A stretch of 64,000 nt of DNA from NCBI RefSeq assembly GCF_047730165.1, contig NZ_CP159834.1, positions 496,001-560,000 on the forward strand, written 5' to 3'. The DNA is from Patiriisocius sp047730165 (GTDB lineage: Bacteria > Bacteroidota > Bacteroidia > Flavobacteriales > Flavobacteriaceae). The notes beneath the pieces are model-generated. The model ran no database searches and was not told where the DNA came from. It saw only the letters and a list, made by a program, of their open reading frames with translations. The number at the start of each line of letters is the position of its first letter. The stretch's first letter is position 1. Made by a program: the position numbers and the translations under genes. Of this stretch, positions 14,883 to 25,000 are shown in pieces.

Positions 14883-16193
14883 ATGTCTGTAGAAACAAAA
14901 CCGTACGTCGCACACAAAGTAAAAGACATCTCTCTTGCCGCTTGGGGAAGAAAAGAAATAGAGCTTGCAGAAGCAGAAATGCCTGGCCTTATGTCATTGC
15001 GAGAAGAATATAAAAATGAACAACCACTTAAAGATGCTCGTATCGCTGGATGTCTGCACATGACAATCCAGACAGCTGTTTTAATAGAAACACTACAAGC
15101 CTTAGGGGCAGAAGTTACTTGGAGTTCTTGTAACATATTTTCTACTCAAGATCAAGCAGCAGCAGCAATCGCGGCTACTGGTACGTCTGTATATGCGTGG
15201 AAAGGAATGAATGAAGAAGAATTTGAATGGTGTATCGAACAAACCCTTTTCTTTGGTGAAAATCGCAAGCCTCTTAACATGATTCTCGATGATGGTGGTG
15301 ACCTTACAAATATGGTATTGGACAGGTATCCAGAATTAGCTGCAGGAATAAAAGGTTTAAGTGAAGAAACTACCACAGGAGTGCATAGACTATATGAGCG
15401 CGTAAAAAACGGAACCTTACCTATGCCAGCTATCAACATTAATGATAGTGTGACTAAATCTAAATTTGACAATAAATACGGATGCCGTGAGAGCGCTGTA
15501 GATGCGATACGTCGCGCAACAGACATTATGCTTGCTGGTAAACGTGTTATCGTTTGTGGATATGGAGATGTAGGTAAAGGTACGGCGGCTTCTTTTAAAG
15601 GTGCTGGCTCAATCGTCACTGTTACAGAGATCGACCCTATTTGCGCCCTACAAGCTGCAATGGACGGTTTTGAAGTAAAGAAATTAGAAAATGTAATCAC
15701 GACTGCAGATATCGTTATCACGACTACAGGTAATAAAGATATTGTGCGTCCTGAGCATTTTGAGGCAATGAAAGACAAAACTATTGTTTGTAACATAGGT
15801 CACTTTGATAACGAAATTGACGTGCCGTGGCTGAACAAAAATGCTGTTAAAGACGAAATAAAGCCACAAGTAGATAAATATACTTTCGGCGGAAAAGACA
15901 TCATCCTTCTTGCTGAAGGGCGTCTAGTAAATTTAGGTTGTGCAACAGGGCATCCTAGTTTTGTGATGAGTAATTCATTTACAAACCAGACGTTAGCTCA
16001 AATTGAGTTATGGAAAGACAGCGACAAATACGAGAACAAAGTATATATGCTACCTAAGCATCTTGATGAGAAAGTAGCAAAACTACACTTAGAAAAAATA
16101 GGTGTTGAGCTTACAGAACTTCGTGAAGATCAAGCTGCATATATAGGCGTTACTGTAGAAGGCCCATTTAAGCCTGAGTATTACAGATACTAA
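14883..16193 (+). CDS. ahcY: Adenosylhomocysteinase
   Basis: Splits S-adenosylhomocysteine into adenosine and homocysteine, removing the inhibitor of methyltransferases. The 436-residue protein has AGCLHMTIQTAVLIETL, the substrate region WSSCNIFSTQDQAAAA, the NAD-binding loop VCGYGDVGKGTAASF, and the family C-terminus FKPEYYRY. I choose the ATG at 14883 (MSVETKPYV), which matches the family; an upstream non-ATG start would add eight residues. It is followed by a strong terminator. Confidence 0.97.
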   Translation: MSVETKPYVAHKVKDISLAAWGRKEIELAEAEMPGLMSLREEYKNEQPLKDARIAGCLHMTIQTAVLIETLQALGAEVTWSSCNIFSTQDQAAAAIAATGTSVYAWKGMNEEEFEWCIEQTLFFGENRKPLNMILDDGGDLTNMVLDRYPELAAGIKGLSEETTTGVHRLYERVKNGTLPMPAININDSVTKSKFDNKYGCRESAVDAIRRATDIMLAGKRVIVCGYGDVGKGTAASFKGAGSIVTVTEIDPICALQAAMDGFEVKKLENVITTADIVITTTGNKDIVRPEHFEAMKDKTIVCNIGHFDNEIDVPWLNKNAVKDEIKPQVDKYTFGGKDIILLAEGRLVNLGCATGHPSFVMSNSFTNQTLAQIELWKDSDKYENKVYMLPKHLDEKVAKLHLEKIGVELTELREDQAAYIGVTVEGPFKPEYYRY

Positions 16194-16257
16194 TCGAAAA
16201 CGAAAAAACAAGATTGTTTTTTTGATTTCGGTTTACTTTGGAAATAACAAATAGATT

Positions 16258-16292
16258 AACCCTCATACTCTTTAAAGTATGAGGGTTTTTGT
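16258..16292 (+). terminator. Intrinsic terminator of ahcY
   Basis: Perfect 12-bp stem AACCCTCATACT / AGTATGAGGGTT with loop CTTTAA, then TTTGTTTT. It lies 65 nt after the stop. A weaker A/T-rich hairpin (AAAACAA GA TTGTTTT) at about 16204-16222 precedes it. Confidence 0.9.
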
Positions 16293-16444
16293 TTTGACGA
16301 ATACTAAACTAGGGGCTGTCAAATCATTTTATAATTCAATCTATCTATAAAAGGCATTACGCAAGGAAGATATTAGAAATTCCTAAAGTCTATTGAAAAT
16401 GTGACTATTCTTTAATTTGATTAACTTGCATTCAAACTCAAACT

Positions 16445-17056
16445 ATGAAAATCAATATCAGTTTGCTGCTTGTATTACTAATTAGTGCGGGTTGCTCAAC
16501 TTCAAAAGAAATACCATCTCAATGGGTATCTGAAGATTTTAAAAATCTGAAAATTGAACGCATGTTAGTGTATGCAAGTACGGAAGACACTAATTTGCAA
16601 AAAGAATTTGAAGACAAGATGGTAATGGCGCTGGCTAAAGAAGGAATTGCACTAGTAAAAATGCACGATCTATTTCCTGAAGTTAAATATAAAGCCAACC
16701 ACTCTCAAGAAGAGATTAATGAGTTGATATTACATTGCAATGAAAATAACATAAACAAGGTATTACTAGCTTCACAAAAATCGATTAAGGTAGATACAGT
16801 GGTCGCTAAGTCCTTACATAATTATTTTAATTCTCTTGAACCCTTGAAGATGGGAGGCAGAAGTGAAGATGTTTTGGAATACGACAAGAAAGAATTAACC
16901 ACATACACTTTAGAAGCAGCCGTATACGATATCGTAAAATCTGCAGAAGATAAACCAATTGCCACTACTACTCTGAAGGCCACAAACCCAAGATCTCCTA
17001 AAACATTAAAGAAAAGATTTTTAAATGCTATTGTAATGCTTTTTAAGAGTAGATAG
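16445..17056 (+). CDS. Lipoprotein of unknown function
   Basis: Predicted lipoprotein of 203 residues: signal sequence MKINISLLLVLLISAGC with the lipidated Cys at 17. The mature part alternates strands and helices (KIERMLVYAS, DTNLQKEFEDKMVMALAKEG, INKVLLASQ). This layout recalls periplasmic LpoB/CsgG-like lipoproteins, but I see no decisive motif. The C-terminus is basic. A single gene; no terminator is obvious at its end. I do not recognise the function. Confidence 0.7.
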   Translation: MKINISLLLVLLISAGCSTSKEIPSQWVSEDFKNLKIERMLVYASTEDTNLQKEFEDKMVMALAKEGIALVKMHDLFPEVKYKANHSQEEINELILHCNENNINKVLLASQKSIKVDTVVAKSLHNYFNSLEPLKMGGRSEDVLEYDKKELTTYTLEAAVYDIVKSAEDKPIATTTLKATNPRSPKTLKKRFLNAIVMLFKSR

Positions 17057-17391
17057 TTTTTTTATACCAACTTAAATTGACGAGTAAACTCTGTAGTGTT
17101 AAATTACTTTATTGCTCCTCTAAATTAAAATTTTCCAATACTTACGTTATTAAACCCTTATTGATAGGACTTACTAAGACTTGTTAAATTGAAAACATGA
17201 TCCCACTAATGAATTAAGGTGATGAACTTTAAAAGACCTTAGCAAAAGGCACCTATCATTTAGGTAAAACTATAAGCGTGAAATTTAAATTACTCCGAAA
17301 GTCAATTAACACCTTTTCATTGGCATTATTTACTTGTTTATGCCTTTATAGGCTGTCACACTTTTTTATACTATTCACTTAAACCCATAAA
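17057..17391. other. Non-coding gap with a possible micro-ORF
   Basis: No convincing gene. A short plus-strand reading from GTG at 17278 to 17382 encodes about 34 residues with a basic start and a hydrophobic core (FSLALFTCLCLY). It could be a tiny membrane peptide or the remnant of a lipoprotein start. There is no promoter match and no conservation evidence. Confidence 0.3.
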
Positions 17392-17427
17392 AAAACCTCA
17401 ATGTCCTATAAAGATCATTGAGGTTTT
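17392..17427 (-). terminator. Terminator of the tonB-end operon
   Basis: Perfect 12-bp stem AAAACCTCAATG / CATTGAGGTTTT with a 12-nt loop. On the minus strand it is followed by a run of T. It lies 40 nt after the tonB stop, at the end of the ruvA-sprA-gcvH-vanZ-tonB run. Confidence 0.88.
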
Positions 17428-17467
17428 AAAACAAGCTATACCGTCAGGCGAGCCTGTTTATGATAAG

Positions 17468-18190
17468 TTAATTATCCACTTGAAAAAGAATAGGCAATGA
17501 GTATAAAACTCCTACTGCCTTACCACGTTGTTTTCCTGGCGTCATTTTTGGTAATTTACCAATTACTTCTTTTGCCTCTTGCTCTAATCTAGGGTGCGGT
17601 GCACGCGCTAGAATATTCACAATATTACCTTTGTTATCAATCTTAAATTGAACAGAAATACGTTGACGTCCTTCTAATCCCAATTCTGAAGCTAGTTCTG
17701 TATCAAATTTCTTTTGTACAAATTTTTGTACTTTTTCACTCATACAAGCCTTCTTACCTGCGTTTCCTTTTGCAGACTCGCATCCTGGATAAATAGGCAC
17801 GTTTTCAATAACTGAAAAGGGTACATCTGCAATTTCTTCTTCAACAGCCTCTTCTACAATTTCTTCAAGCTCTATAATTTCTTCTGCATCTGTTTCTGTA
17901 GACTCTATAATAGTTTCTTCCACTTCTTCTTCATCCTCAACAACCACTATTACCTCAGGAGCTGGTGGTGGTGGTGGTGGTGGTGGTGGTGGTGTGATAG
18001 GCTGTGTGATAGGAATTTCTTCTTCTAACTCATCCCCTATATCTAGACCTGCTAGATCATAGTCAGACTTGTCATAAGTCTTCCATTCGATTGCTTGCCA
18101 AGAGACAAACAACATTAACACTAAACCTGCCAATAGAAATACTGAGCTATTTCTACCTACATCTGATTTCGGATTTTTCTTCAGTTCCAT
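17468..18190 (-). CDS. tonB: Energy transducer TonB
   Basis: Couples the inner-membrane proton gradient to outer-membrane receptors. The 240-residue protein has one N-terminal TM helix (about 16-33). A proline block with ten consecutive Pro is followed by a very acidic spacer of Glu, Val and Ile, then a TonB C-terminal domain from about 128 (FSVIENVPIYPGCE...RISVQFKIDNKGNIVNI...LPKMTPGKQRGKAVGVLYSLPI). The ten prolines are ten identical CCA codons, a triplet repeat prone to slippage. No ExbB/ExbD genes are adjacent. Confidence 0.93.
   Translation of the reverse strand: MELKKNPKSDVGRNSSVFLLAGLVLMLFVSWQAIEWKTYDKSDYDLAGLDIGDELEEEIPITQPITPPPPPPPPPPAPEVIVVVEDEEEVEETIIESTETDAEEIIELEEIVEEAVEEEIADVPFSVIENVPIYPGCESAKGNAGKKACMSEKVQKFVQKKFDTELASELGLEGRQRISVQFKIDNKGNIVNILARAPHPRLEQEAKEVIGKLPKMTPGKQRGKAVGVLYSLPILFQVDN
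17958..17990 (-). repeat. CCA triplet repeat in tonB
   Basis: Ten perfect CCA codons in the Pro-rich periplasmic linker of TonB. They are seen as GGT repeats on the plus strand. Length changes by slippage would stay in frame. Confidence 0.8.
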
Positions 18191-18253
18191 AATATTGTAA
18201 TTTTCCGTTGCTAAATTATATAAAAAGTAACTAACCCAAAAAGATTAACTAAC

Positions 18254-18649
18254 TTAACTTGAGAATTTAATTTTAAATAGTTTCAAAAAAAACAATCCAG
18301 CAAAGCACCCTAGAGTATTGGCCACCACATCCCACAAATCTGCTATACGAGAAGCTGTGAGTTCCTCTTGTAATATTTCAATTATTATGCCGTAAATAAT
18401 GGCAAATAAAAGCACGAACAGCAAATTTCTCCAATGCGTTACGCCACTCTTTTTAGTCAGATAAAATCCCCATAAAAAAACTAATGCCCCGTTAAGAGAA
18501 AAATGTACTAGCTTGTCTATGGGTATTGTAGATGTGGTCCCGATATGTAAGGGGACTAAAAATAATAAAGTGATTATTACTGTATATAGTATACAGACAA
18601 CCAAGAGGTTTTTAGGCTCCGATAAGTTCTTTATAAGCTGCATCATCAA
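18254..18649 (-). CDS. VanZ family membrane protein
   Basis: Small membrane protein of 131 residues with four predicted helices and the VanZ-like features DKLVHFSLNGALVFLWGFYL and DLWDVVANTLGCFAGLFFLKLF. The function of short VanZ proteins is not settled. The coding start overlaps the end of gcvH by up to 38 nt (three consecutive ATGs at 18649, 18646 and 18643), indicating coupling. Confidence 0.85.
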   Translation of the reverse strand: MMMQLIKNLSEPKNLLVVCILYTVIITLLFLVPLHIGTTSTIPIDKLVHFSLNGALVFLWGFYLTKKSGVTHWRNLLFVLLFAIIYGIIIEILQEELTASRIADLWDVVANTLGCFAGLFFLKLFKIKFSS

Positions 18650-18992
18650 GAAGTGCTTCTAGCTCCTCTGGGTTTGTGAATTTTATCTTTATCATCCAAC
18701 CATCGCCGTAAGGATCACTATTTACTTTTTCAGGCTCAGACTCCAATGAATCATTAAACTCAATAATTTGACCAGTTAAAGGCAAGAATAGATCTGATAC
18801 TGTCTTAACAGCCTCTACCGTCCCGAAAACTTCTTCCATGTCAAGTGTTTCGTCAAGTGTCTCCACTTCAACATACACAATATCACCTAGTTCTCCTTGT
18901 GCAAAATCTGTAATTCCTACAGTTGCAACATCTCCTTCAATTAAGATCCACTCGTGGTCTTTTGTATACTTTAAGTTTACAGGTACATTCAT
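18612..18992 (-). CDS. gcvH: Glycine cleavage system H protein
   Basis: Lipoyl-carrying shuttle protein of the glycine cleavage system, 126 residues. The lipoylated lysine is K63 in GTVEAVKTVSDL. Other signatures are KYTKDHEWI, VGITDFAQGELGDIVYVE and the C-terminal DGWMIKIK. I choose ATG 18992 (MNVPVNLKYT), the family start; the longer reading from 19028 would run back into the end of sprA. The T and P proteins are not in the window. Confidence 0.96.
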   Translation of the reverse strand: MNVPVNLKYTKDHEWILIEGDVATVGITDFAQGELGDIVYVEVETLDETLDMEEVFGTVEAVKTVSDLFLPLTGQIIEFNDSLESEPEKVNSDPYGDGWMIKIKFTNPEELEALLDDAAYKELIGA

Positions 18993-19017
18993 TTTAATAT
19001 AATAATTTATTTTGTTT

Positions 19018-22000
19018 TTAATTTCCAAAGTTATATCTCAGTGTAATTCCACTACGCACTGTAGTCTGTGGGAATGCCGTTGAAATGGCGTACTCAGAGA
19101 ACGTATGGTCATAGTAGAACAATGCCGTTAAGTTTTTGCTTAGTGCGTAATCAGCACTAAACTGAAGACCGTAAATAGTCTGTCCGGCTGTAATTTGATT
19201 ATTACTAAGGTCTAGATATCTAATTATGGTTTTATTGTTTCTTACAGACCCATCTAGCTTAAAGTTTAAATCACTTTTTAAGATTCGTTTTTTACCACCA
19301 AAGTTAGTAGCCATACGTAGATCCTTAATTCTGTAGCCTAAACCTAGCGTCACCTCATTCCCTATGATTTCTGTGAGTAGGTTGTTTGCGAAGCTTAAAC
19401 CTAAGGCCCTGTCTTTTCTTAACTCTGCTAATATCTTTACAGAATTCTTCATTTCAAAGTCTACTCTTATTAATGGAGAGAACTGTTCTGTTAGGTTCAC
19501 ATTTGTTAAGAAGATTTCGCTTTTAAAGTTTCCGGCTTGATTTGTTTCTGTAGGGTCTTGGCGGTTATAATCTAGATTTGTCTGAAATTGGTTTACCGTA
19601 TACCCAGCTTGATACCCATGCTGTAATGAGAATCGCTTAAAGTTTTTCTTGAACCAGTCAATCTTCATTAAACCAGTATACTTAATATCCCAGTTAGGCA
19701 ATGGCACATCTCTTAAGATACCAGTGCTCTCCTTACTTGCATCACTTCCTTTATAAGCAGAAAGAAATGCAGGTAATAAAACATCTTGGCTTGTTTTACC
19801 AAAACCAACAGGGTAGCCATCATCATCTGTGTCAAAATCACCATTCCCATAAAATTCTGTTGCAAGCCTATCTGCAATGACTCTTCTATTCGATCTAAAG
19901 TCATCAAAAGCAGCTGAGCCATTCTCATCACTCTGACCAAAGGCCGTTTTTAATAAGAAGGTTGAAATGTTAAAATTTCCGAAGGTGTTAGGTGTCAATG
20001 AATTATAAAGGCCATCTCTTACAATGTAATTCTCACTGTAGTTTTCAGAATAGGTTCTATTTGCATTCAAATCTATTTTTAAATCTCTGAATGGTTCTAG
20101 GTTTGCCTGAACATCTAACTGGCGCGTATCTGTCTCTGTATATTGCTCGTTATATTCTGGATATAATGTTAGCCATCCTTTTCTAGCAGCCAGCTCACGA
20201 ACTTCTCTTTGACTCCCTAAGGTAAATCCTGTAGTGGGTTTTAATGTCCCCGCAAAACCAATAGTGGGCGTATACCCAGGCAAGAAGGTTCCTTCATTTT
20301 GAGTGTAATTAAGCTGTACTTTCTTAATCATTGTTGCAATCCCGATAAATGTATTTGATGCTTTATCTACTGAAGACAAACCATTTCCTGCAGCACTTTT
20401 GCCTCTTGTTTCTTCTTTACTTTCATCCTTACCGCCAATTCTGTTAGAGCCTTTTTTCAAAGATGAGTTTCTCCTAGACTTATCATCTCCAACACTTACT
20501 CTTTTCTTTGTGAGCCCTACAGCACGGTAAAAACTATTAAAATCTAGATTGGAATTGATTCTATGAGCGCTTGAGTTCTGAACGGTGTTACCCAGGTTAT
20601 AAGTACCCGTTGTTCCATCACTTAAATCAATTTGAATTTCATTAAACAAATCACTTCCACCTTGCCACTGGAACGTACCCGTATAGCTATAGGTCGCTCT
20701 AATAAACTTTAAGAACGCAAACTTATCAAAAGGTAAGTCATAATTTAACTCTAACTGTTGTTGATGTAAATTAGGGTCTCCCACATCAAAGAAGCCATCC
20801 CACACGCCTATTGAATTGTCAGGTATAAACTCAATGGTACCATCTTCTTGTTCTTCTGGATCTAAGTAATTAGTAACAATGCGATTGTTTGTGGCCGTAA
20901 AATTAAATCGTAATGATTTGGTAAGGTTCCAATTCACACCGTAATTCCAATCAAATAAATAGTTGCGTTGAAACAGTTTTGGCGCAGATAAAAACTCTTC
21001 ATCTAGCCCAATCTCCCTAAACTTAATCTCATTATACTTTCGGGTAATATTTGAACCTAAGTTAATATTAGAAGGCAAATAGTTAAGATTAATATCTTTT
21101 AAAAACTGTAAATACTTAGACGTAAACAAAGAATCATTCTTTTTAAATGGCTCTAAAGGTTTTGCCGTAAAGTTATAATTATAGGTTGCCCCTGTTCTCA
21201 CTACTTGCTCAAATGCCTCTTCTACCTCATAGTCATTATGGTCCAACTGATTGTATGAACCTGAAAAAGTAAAATTCTCAATATCATACACATTAGGTGC
21301 GCCATCACCTGAGCGTTCTTTACGTACGCCTATTAAATTAACACTCTGTCTTTTTGTAAAGTCTATAGATTGCTCTAATATGCGATCGCGATCTGCAGCA
21401 TTTTCCGTATTATCCAAACGAGATTCTAACTCGATATCTTGAAATTCTGGATCGAATTGTGGTGTTATCGTCGCTACAGATCTTCCGTAATTAAAAGGCA
21501 ATTGAATACCCCATTTATTAGGCAACATTTGTCCTAAGTTTAGGTTGGTAACAAAATCATACCCTTCTGAATCCTCTCTACTTCTTGCGTTAGGAGCTTG
21601 ATCTACAGAGCCGAATCCTATCGTACTTTTATTTGCGGTAGCAGTAATATTTGCAAAATCTGCAAGATTAGCATCTACACTAGCAACAGCGGCCCAACCT
21701 CCTTGATTTTTCAATTCTGAAAGACGCAATTCATTAAACCACACCTCTCCACAAATATCCATATCTGCAGCGTTTTTTAACCCAAGCATAATGATCCTAA
21801 CATTTCCAAAGCTAGGATTACCCTTTATCCCTATACGTAATTCATTTTCACTAGCAGAACCATCATCTGAAAGCTCTGATTCATTGAAAAAGATTACACC
21901 ATCAGCCGAAGCAGTTGGCAATGGTGTATTAGGATCTAGCACCATACTCTTGATGTTTTGCAATAAGCTTAATCGTAGCTCCATCCTGTTGGCAGTAGGC

Positions 22001-25000
22001 CAAATTTCTTCATCGCTTGTAGCCCCAAATTGCGTTGGGTTAAGTGGAATCTGAATCTCGTAAAAGTTTTCAGAAAGGTCATTACCTAGTCGCATAAAAG
22101 CGACCATCTCACCATCTGCTAAAGGCACTTCATCTGTAATGGATTCTGCATGTATAAACATTTCTAGGTTTTCATACTGGCGCATATCCACTTGAAAGTT
22201 TTTATACACAGAACGACCATCGTTAGGCTCTAATCCACAAGCACGCATCGCAAGCGACTGCTCGTTTTGTCTAATAATATTATTGTTATTATTTAACTGT
22301 TCACGAATTACTCCAGGAGGTAAACGGTATGGTATGGGCTGTCTGTTTTCGTTTTCTTCTATATTAACGGCTTCTACCTCATAGACAGTATCATCAAGAT
22401 CTGGATCTTCACCTGTCGCGTCTAATGTTTGAGTATACCTTCTATAATCACCTCTCACAAGTTCCATGGTTCCAAAACGCAACGTAGTTGGCTGCGTAAA
22501 TCCGGCCATATACATACGCATAAAACGGATGGACCTAAAATCTGTAATCCCATTTACCGCCCTATCTGGCTCACTAATAGGAATCTTAAACTGCACCCAT
22601 TGTGTCGTCAACGATTCTCCATTAGGAGTAGCAACTTCAATTTCTTTAAAATCTGTAATAAACTCGTTTGCCGCAGCATTCATAGTTCCCGGCGCAATAG
22701 GTATCTCATATTCAAAATAACTATCTACCGTGTTCATGGTCTTATCACGATTCACATCTTCAATATCTGGAATGGCGCTATTCCCTCTATCAGTATCTGA
22801 GACAGTCTCTGGCGAATTTCCTTGTGACCCATTATAGAATTTATAACGATCTCTAATGGTTCCTTCTGCCTGTAAAAAATACAAATAATTATCACGTGCA
22901 GGATCTTGACCAAAAGCACCAAAATCTGCTACCTCCTCGGCATCACTATATCCATCATACCCAATATCTTGTGCGATACGAGCATCTCCTGTAGAATCAA
23001 AAGTATAAATCAAGGCCTGATTCGTAGGTACTTTTCCATACACAACTGCTGTGGTTCCTCCAGCTTCACCAGCGACATCTGGAAGTCCATTTTCATATTG
23101 CTTACGACCATCTTTTAAGATATCTTCGGAAATATTCCCTAAATTAAAACGGAGCGTACCACCCATATTAGTGGCATTCTCATCATAAAGAAATGGGTTC
23201 ATTACCCAAAACTGAATGTACTCCACATTAGAGCGTTCAAAATCTGTAGTATTTAATTGACGCATAATCCCCCCAAAATTATCAGCCGGATTTGACAATA
23301 CATTTAAATCTCCATTCCCATCAGCTGATGTTGAAGGATTATAGTTATACTGCCCTCTTTCAGTTGGATCGTAGTTAAGATCTAGAGTGAATAACGCCTG
23401 TGTCTGCCCTTGGATGATATCTTGATTCGGGAAAATTTCGTCCCTAAACACCCTACGTGTAAATGGAGAAGATAAATCATTATCTGTAATACCATCTGGT
23501 CTTTGTGAACTATAAAATATAGGGTCAATTGTATACCAGTTTAGACGCGCACGCTTATAATTATAATCGAGCATTCCATTTTCAAACTCCCCACCAAAAT
23601 CTATGGGCGAACTTGATAGTGACCAAGATAAAGGAGAACTAATATCAAGACCGGTTTGTGAGGCCTCAAAGTCATCTACATATGCTGTAGCCTTTCCACC
23701 AAAATCCGACACTTTAGGAGAACCCGGCATCAAATAAGCAAATTCCCCACGTATAGACATATTAGACTCCACATCTGTATCTATATTAGGTAGTTTATTT
23801 ACAAGTCGTGTTAAGAAAGGAACTTCTGCAGAGTACGCTGCATTAAACCCAAAAACGGTATTGTTAATAGGCTCATTGTTATAATTAGATTTCTGAGTAA
23901 GGGGCCTCTCATTTAAATTTAAGTATGTACCCCCTATTAAAAAGTTCTCGTTAAATTTATGCTCTACATTCAATCCTGTAAAACGTTTTGTTTGTTGTCC
24001 GAACAATGTATTGTTCTCAACACTAATATTAATGGGTGTGTTTGAAGCTTGAAGCGAAGGGTCAATTATCTGCACCCTCCCTAACTGGTAATTTACTGTG
24101 TAATCTACTCCTTCAACCAGCGTACGCCCACCAGCCGTTACTGTTACTGAACCTTGAGGAATATTAAACGCCCCAATTGGGATCCCATCAGATCCTGTAG
24201 ACTTATACCTACCTTTTATCTGAAATAAGTTTTTATCACTATCTTCCTGCTCCGCTTGTGTTTTTGTCGTGCGATACAGTGATCGATATACATATTGGTT
24301 TTGATTGGCATTATAAGTTTCTGGAATATCATAGTTCGCAGAAGATGTTGTTCCTTCTAGTTTATTAAATAAATATTCTCCAAAAGGCTCAACACTTGTA
24401 AAGATCACACGACCATTTCGCTGGTCTACTGTTATACCTGGATAAAAATCAAAGAATCCGTCTCCACCCTGTTGGGGGTCATTGTTAAAATTTAATCTAT
24501 CTAAATTAAAAACACGCAGCAAAACAGTATTATCTACATCTTCTGGTAAAGGTTCTGCCGGAAACTCCATCGTTCCTTCTGCTGCGGTTATGTAATTTAT
24601 TGGTGAAGGATTAGTATACAAAATGTTTAATCTGAAATCTTCTTTCTCTAATTGAAGTGCCCCTAAAGAATAGATGTTCTTCATCATCAAATCCCAAACT
24701 GGTTCATTAACGCTTGTAATACTACTTTTCAAAAGCTTTACTATAAGATTCTGTTGGATGGCTGCTTCAGGTAATTCCTCCGGGTCCATTTCTGGATCTG
24801 GCACTACCGGGATTTCACCTCCATTTGCATCTACTCCATCTGTACTGAACTCTCCTACCTGAAATACTTTTCCATTTACGGTGTACTGGAACGCAACCCC
24901 TAAAACCTCATCATTATTTAACCGCTGATTAAGAGAGATATATCCTAGCTGTGTATTTAAATCATATTCGTTTACTTGTAATCTTCTCGCGTTTTCTAGC

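Noticed and set aside
15152..15796. Minus-strand frame (214 codons) opposite ahcY
   Set aside because: It lies wholly within ahcY, its composition is that of an antisense reading, and no recognisable domain is present.
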